Positions 59,823 to 64,000 of a DNA stretch of 64,000 nt are shown here, piece by piece. This stretch comes from Parapristionchus giblindavisi. Lineage: Eukaryota; Nematoda; Chromadorea; Rhabditida; Diplogasteridae. The position numbers were made by a program, and so were the translations under genes. The DNA is taken from positions 248,001 to 312,000 of the forward strand of contig CALSFV010000087.1 of NCBI GenBank assembly GCA_943737045.1, read 5' to 3'. The notes below the pieces were generated by a model. The model was given only the letters and a program-made list of their open reading frames with translations, did no database searches and was not told the origin of the DNA. Numbering within the stretch: position 1 is the first letter of the stretch; each line of letters starts with the position of its first letter.

Positions 59823-61685
59823 GCCTCACTAAACAACACAAGTTTGTAGGGCATCAATATGTCATAACAACGCGGAGCACGAAAAAAGGCAAACGATATT
59901 GGATCACATCATAGTGGAGTGAATACTATTGGATTAGAATCGCATTTCGATAACAATGAATTTGGAAGTGAGTGAACAAACACGAATGGGGTATTAATAT
60001 TACAAAAATAAGCTATTTGAGTCAGAAAGAGTGCGGAACTTGATAAGATATCAAGAAGAAACGTTAGTCACGTGTGATAAAGAGATAAAGTAAAATGATC
60101 TCATCGTACAATGATACATCGACCCAAGAAAGTAGTCTAGCTCTCTCGTTTCGCCTATTCTTTCATTATTTCCTTCTTCTTCTCTAACCTTTTTGATGCA
60201 CGAAGATGAATGATTTGTGTAGCTAATGAGTGATATGAAATAATTGATACATAGTAGTGATGACAATGGGCCTTTATGGGCTATTTGTCTATTTCTCTCT
60301 ATCTCCATGTCTCTATTCATCTCTTATTCTCTATCACTCTCAATGTGTATACTATCTGACTCTGTCTCTATCCGTTTCTCCATGCCTCTCTCTATCTTCC
60401 TTCTCTGCAGATATCCATCTATCTCTATGTCTCTATTTGTAGCACTCTCTCTCTCTAACTTCTCAAATTTATCCCTGTCCATCTAACCAGCTAGACCTCT
60501 ATCTATCTCCAACCCTCTCTCTTTCTCAATCTCCAGACTCTCATCCTTTCCACTCTCAGTTACTGATAACATATTATCTGATTGATAAGAGTGAATGTAA
60601 CGTCCGAAGAATAGAAGAAGAATGCATAGTGTATAGTGGAATGAGTCATTTAGGATGGTTGAAGGGATGGAAGAGATGGAGAAGAGCAAATGAGATTCAA
60701 AAGGGAGAAGAGTGATAGAATCAATGGAAGATTGAATATAAAAAGTGAGAAATGAGGAATGGAATATAATGAATCATAATGAAAGGTTGTAATTACTGAA
60801 ACAACGTATTCAAGAGATTTAAGTAAATGAAACAAAGAATATTATAATGATTAAATGGGTCATGGCTTCAAAGATTTGGAAAAGAACACTTATTGTTAGG
60901 TTGCGTAAGCGTAGTCGAATTTACCGAGCCCTCTTCCCATCTCTTGCCCCCTCTCTCGTCATTTCCGAGTAAGTCCCGCAAGGGAGCGGGAATGCCTCTC
61001 ACGGGCGAATGCTAGAGAGAGGGGAAGGGATGGGAATATTTAGGGTGTGTAGTCTTCGCTCCCGTTCCTGCAACTCTAGATTCTACTTTATAATATTCTC
61101 CCTAAACGGCATTGCAACTATGTGGCAAGAACAAACTATTTGATACACTAATTCTACTGAGAAAAACAGCAAGGACAGCTTTGTTTGATTAGTTAAACCG
61201 ACATAGATGCATCATTGACAGTGTTTTGCCATAGACATGCCTATTTACTAGACCTTCTTCATTCTCTAATGGTAAGTTCACTGTTCTTAAAGAAACAATT
61301 CTATTTATTTCATTCACTTACATTTTTAATGATTCTCCGTCAATGAGAGAACAATGAAAGTTCGCTCATTCTTGATAGAAATAATGAACGATCGATGACA
61401 AAATTGAATTTCATGGTTCTTTGATAATAATAAACAAGCGGTTGAAAATATTGGTCAAACGACTTTGATCCAAGAATGAATCGATGATGGATGAAATTGT
61501 ATAGAGGGACAATAGCATAGAATTGAATGATTGTAAACTTGTTCAGTGTCAACCCAGTTAATATGGTTCAAACTATAGAGATATAACTGATGATACTAAT
61601 CAATCAAAGATCAAGGATCAAAACATAGTAAATCAAGGGATATAAGAGGGGTTAGAATAAGAAAGTGGCGTAGAATGAAAAGAAC
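59823..61685. other. Upstream region of ceramide synthase, low-complexity
   Basis: Contains a TCTCTATCTC-rich microsatellite (about 60290-60540, + strand) with a mirrored GGAGATTGAG-type stretch after it. A GC-richer block follows at 60900-61080 with imperfect dyad symmetry (CCCATCTCTTGCCCCCTCTC against GAGAGGGGAAGGGATGGG). One GATCAAA pair lies near 61605. No gene is recognised. Confidence 0.45.
60290..60540. repeat. TCTCTA/TCTATC microsatellite
   Basis: Degenerate pyrimidine-rich repeat of CTCTATCTC and ATGTCTCTAT units. Open frames across it are composition artefacts. Confidence 0.85.
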
Positions 61686-61689
61686 CAGG

Positions 61690-62520
61690 GTTTCAGCCAA
61701 ATCTGACAACGTCGGATTTGGCACAAGAGGGCTGACAACTTAGACGTTTTCATTGTTGGCATTTCGTTGAAGCTGCCTGTCTGTCAAATGTGCAAAGTTC
61801 TTATTTGGCATGTGAACCGTCAACCAAATTATAAAGCTTCATTATTGGCATTCGGTAAAATACAGTCGATGGACAAAAATGAACAATGCAATGTTGGCAG
61901 AGAGGGTGTGGACACAGAACTGACAATTGTGATGAGATCATAATTGGCAGACTAGATCATTGGGGCTAAAATTGAGAGGATTGGAAAGATGACAAATTTG
62001 CAGCGGTCAATGTTGGCAACATACTCAAAGAGTCGTTTTGCCAATATATAAGTTGTCATAATTGGCGTTTTCCGAAAAACTCTAAAGTGCCAATTCTGAC
62101 ATCGTCCAATTTGGCAATAGATGTAAAATATCGGAATGCCATTTTTGATTCTTTCATTATTGGCAGAAATGCTTAATTCAGAATTAGCCAAATACGACAT
62201 CGTCATAAATGGCAGAAATTTCGCGCAGTTGATAACATGCCAAATTTGACATCGTCATAATTGGGACAAATATGACGGCGTCGAATTTGGCGAAGTCGTG
62301 AGAGTGACAAAAATGACGAAGTCAAATTTGGCGAAGTCATGAGCGTGCCAAAAATGACAACGTCAAAATTGGCGAAGTCATGAGCGTGCCAAAAATGACA
62401 ACGTCAAAGTTGGCGAAGTCATGAGCGTGCCAAAAATGACAACGTCAAAGTTGGGACAAATTCGACGAAGTCAAAGTTGGCAGACTGTTGCCAACTTTGA
62501 CGTCATCATTTTTGGCACAT
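61690..62520. repeat. Array of TTGGC..TGACNNCGTC units
   Basis: About 800 bases built from degenerate copies of a short unit with TTGGC and (A)TGACAACGTCAAA. It tightens at about 62276-62460 into about four tandem 41-base copies (GTGCCAAAAATGACAACGTC + AAAATTGGCGAAGTCATGAGC). It closes with an inverted copy (GGCAGACTGTTGCCAACTTT, then GACGTCATCATTTTTGGC). No protein is encoded. Confidence 0.85.
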
Positions 62521-63024
62521 TTTTGAGAACTAGTAATCTTTCTTATTGAAATGATACAGCCTTTTGTGCACAAGACACCGAGCGGCCACAGAAAGTGTAA
62601 CGCGAAATTAGGCCCAAATTATGTCAAAATGGCTCAAATCTGATTGAAATCTTGAAAGGGACATGAGTGGGTTTCTTCGGAGCAGGCCAAACTTCGGAAC
62701 AAACGAAAGGAAAATTTGAATAATAACAACTAGTAAAGAGCAATAAGAACAATTACAAAGACGTTTAGAGTAGCACATCATGATCGAGTTGTGTGCACGC
62801 GGCGCCTCATTTATTTCGGAGCGAATGTCCGAATAGAGGCTTTTGAAGTGGGGATTTTCGAGTAGTTTAACACAATTCGATTATGATGCACTACAGAATG
62901 TTTTTTGGTAAACTATTAGGTATTACATAGAGAAGTAAACGTTACAAAAAAAAGGTGTGTGTGTACACAATTAAAAGAGGAATGGTAAGGGGTTTAGAGA
63001 CTACCGAAGTCACATCATCAGGTC
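62521..63024. other. Intergenic region
   Basis: AT-rich sequence with no recognised gene or repeat. Confidence 0.4.
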
Positions 63025-63106
63025 TCATCGTAGTTGCGGTCCTTCTCTTCTTCGTCTCTTCCTCTTCTCCATTGATGATCCCGAAGGCGCATCGTCATCG
63101 TCATTC
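63025..63106 (-). CDS. Possible terminal exon of a gene continuing past the window
   Basis: A TTTTACAG acceptor at 63107 is followed by 27 codons with an acidic run (NDDDDAPSGSS) and a basic cluster (EKRKRRRRE) resembling a nuclear localisation signal, ending at TGA. It would need an upstream exon beyond 63107. None is visible before the window ends, and the transposons at 63470-63999 would lie in the intron. Confidence 0.35.
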
Positions 63107-63469
63107 CTGTAAAAGAAAACAAACATAAATAAATAAATATTGATTTTCACAGAGCTTGCTCTTACTGGTACTCCGGGTTTGCAGGGTAATAATAGAGTAA
63201 GTAGCGTGAAAAAGTAACTTGAATAAGTATGACTTTCTTTATACTTATTTTTTTTAAATATATGCTCATGAAAGAGCAAAACAGCAACAAAAAATAAGTA
63301 TAAGTAAGTTACATTTGCGCACTACTTACTATGATATTACCATGCAAAACCGGAGTACCGTATTTTGAACACCGCATTTTTGATCTTGTGTATTTGGAAG
63401 ATAGAACACCTGTGCTTGGTGTGAAAAGGTGCACACGTGATTTAAAAGAAACTGTAAAATATCAAGGTA

Positions 63470-63999
63470 CAGTGTAGGCAACAAGTCTCCGGACACTTTT
63501 ACATTTTTTTTTTATAACTTTTGATCCAGGAAAGCAATCAAACTGATCTTTTCAGTCAATGTACAGAATTTATTAAGGAATACAACCGTCATGTGTTGGT
63601 GATGTAACATTAGTTCATTATTGCGTAGTGATTAGAGTTGGCTATTCGGGAGCGATTGCGGGCCCGCAATGGCATTACAATGGCATGACATCGCAACGAC
63701 TACTTTATTCCCACCCTTCTCATTTTTGTGATCGGTCGTTATTCTCTATTCTCTTCACTTTCCTTCGCTCTCTCGTTTGCTTCCCCAAGTTAAGAGAACA
63801 GAGAAAAACGACCGATCACAAAAATAGACCTGGCAGGAATAAAGAAATCGTTGCGGGCCCGCAATCGCTCCCGAATAGCCAACCCTAGTAGTGATGACGC
63901 AATCGAATTACACTTTTTTGAAAATTTTTATTTCTTTAGTCGAAAGTCCTGTTCTTCTGAAACATTATGAGAGTGCAGAACACCACTAGGGCTGCACAG
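63470..63999. mobile_element. Mariner-type MITE, interrupted copy
   Basis: The left end CAGTGTAGGCAACAAG is preceded by TA; the right end GGGCTGCACAG coincides with the window edge. It matches the reverse of 7829-8093 along its length (TTATAACTTTTGATCCAGG, GACGCAATCGAATTACAC, GAAAATTTTTATTTCTTT, AACATTATGAGAGTG). A hAT-type palindrome is inserted at the middle. Confidence 0.85.
63633..63887. mobile_element. hAT-type palindromic MITE with 8-bp duplication GTAGTGAT
   Basis: The 255 bases end in TAGAGTTGGCTATTCGGG and its inverse CCCGAATAGCCAACCCTA. GTAGTGAT is repeated exactly on both sides (63625-63632 and 63888-63895). The uninterrupted sibling element near 7930 has this octamer once. TAGNG ends plus an 8-bp duplication indicate a hAT element. 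The arms contain GCGATTGCGGGCCCGCAA. Confidence 0.92.
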
Positions 64000-64000
64000 T

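Noticed and set aside
61690..62520. CRISPR-like array
   Set aside because: The genome is eukaryotic, the repeat units are degenerate with no unique spacers, and no cas genes are present.

Overview
This is nuclear DNA of a nematode, most likely a rhabditid. The evidence is: short AT-rich introns ending in TTTCAG; nematode chemoreceptors; a 32-exon receptor guanylyl cyclase; clear relatives of C. elegans OSM-3 kinesin, HYL ceramide synthase and MOLO-1-type TPM proteins; and nematode-restricted SXP/RAL-2 (DUF148) proteins. Gene models below were built by hand, joining exons by GT..AG sites and reading phase. For the large genes every junction keeps frame.

Layout. 0.8-4.8 kb (+): two tandem seven-transmembrane chemoreceptor genes, the first cut by the window edge. 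5.2-16.1 kb (-): a complete receptor guanylyl cyclase (gcy-like, 1105 aa). 16.1-22.1 kb: gene-poor, with a palindromic transposon and one orphan cysteine-rich exon. 22.1-23.9 kb (+): a small secreted precursor with dibasic sites (neuropeptide-like). 24.5-25.3 kb (+): an SXP/RAL-2 gene with an apparent one-base frameshift. 26.8-29.5 kb (-): a mucin-like Ser/Thr-rich protein fused to an SXP/RAL-2 domain. 30.7-38.3 kb: three giant palindromes, two of them inside an osm-3 intron. 32.5-48.2 kb (-): osm-3/KIF17 kinesin, 20 exons, 725 aa. 50.4-51.6 kb: a hAT-like element. 52.0-55.4 kb (+): two adjacent TPM/MOLO-1-like genes. 56.2-59.8 kb (-): HYL-type ceramide synthase, 333 aa. 60-64 kb: low-complexity and tandem repeats, a possible terminal exon, and a mariner-type MITE split by a hAT-type insertion.

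Two themes stand out. First, the introns and spacers are full of long inverted repeats. Several have target-site duplications readable directly, and some are confirmed by an uninterrupted sibling copy elsewhere in the window (TAA, TA, and the 8-bp duplications GTAGTGAT, GCATTTAG and GTCCTAAC). Second, a short tandem GATCAAA repeat sits in one intron of each of five unrelated genes, always in the same orientation relative to transcription.

Several genes fit sensory-neuron biology: chemoreceptors, receptor guanylyl cyclase, the ciliary kinesin OSM-3 and possibly a neuropeptide precursor. Whether this grouping is more than chance cannot be judged from one window.
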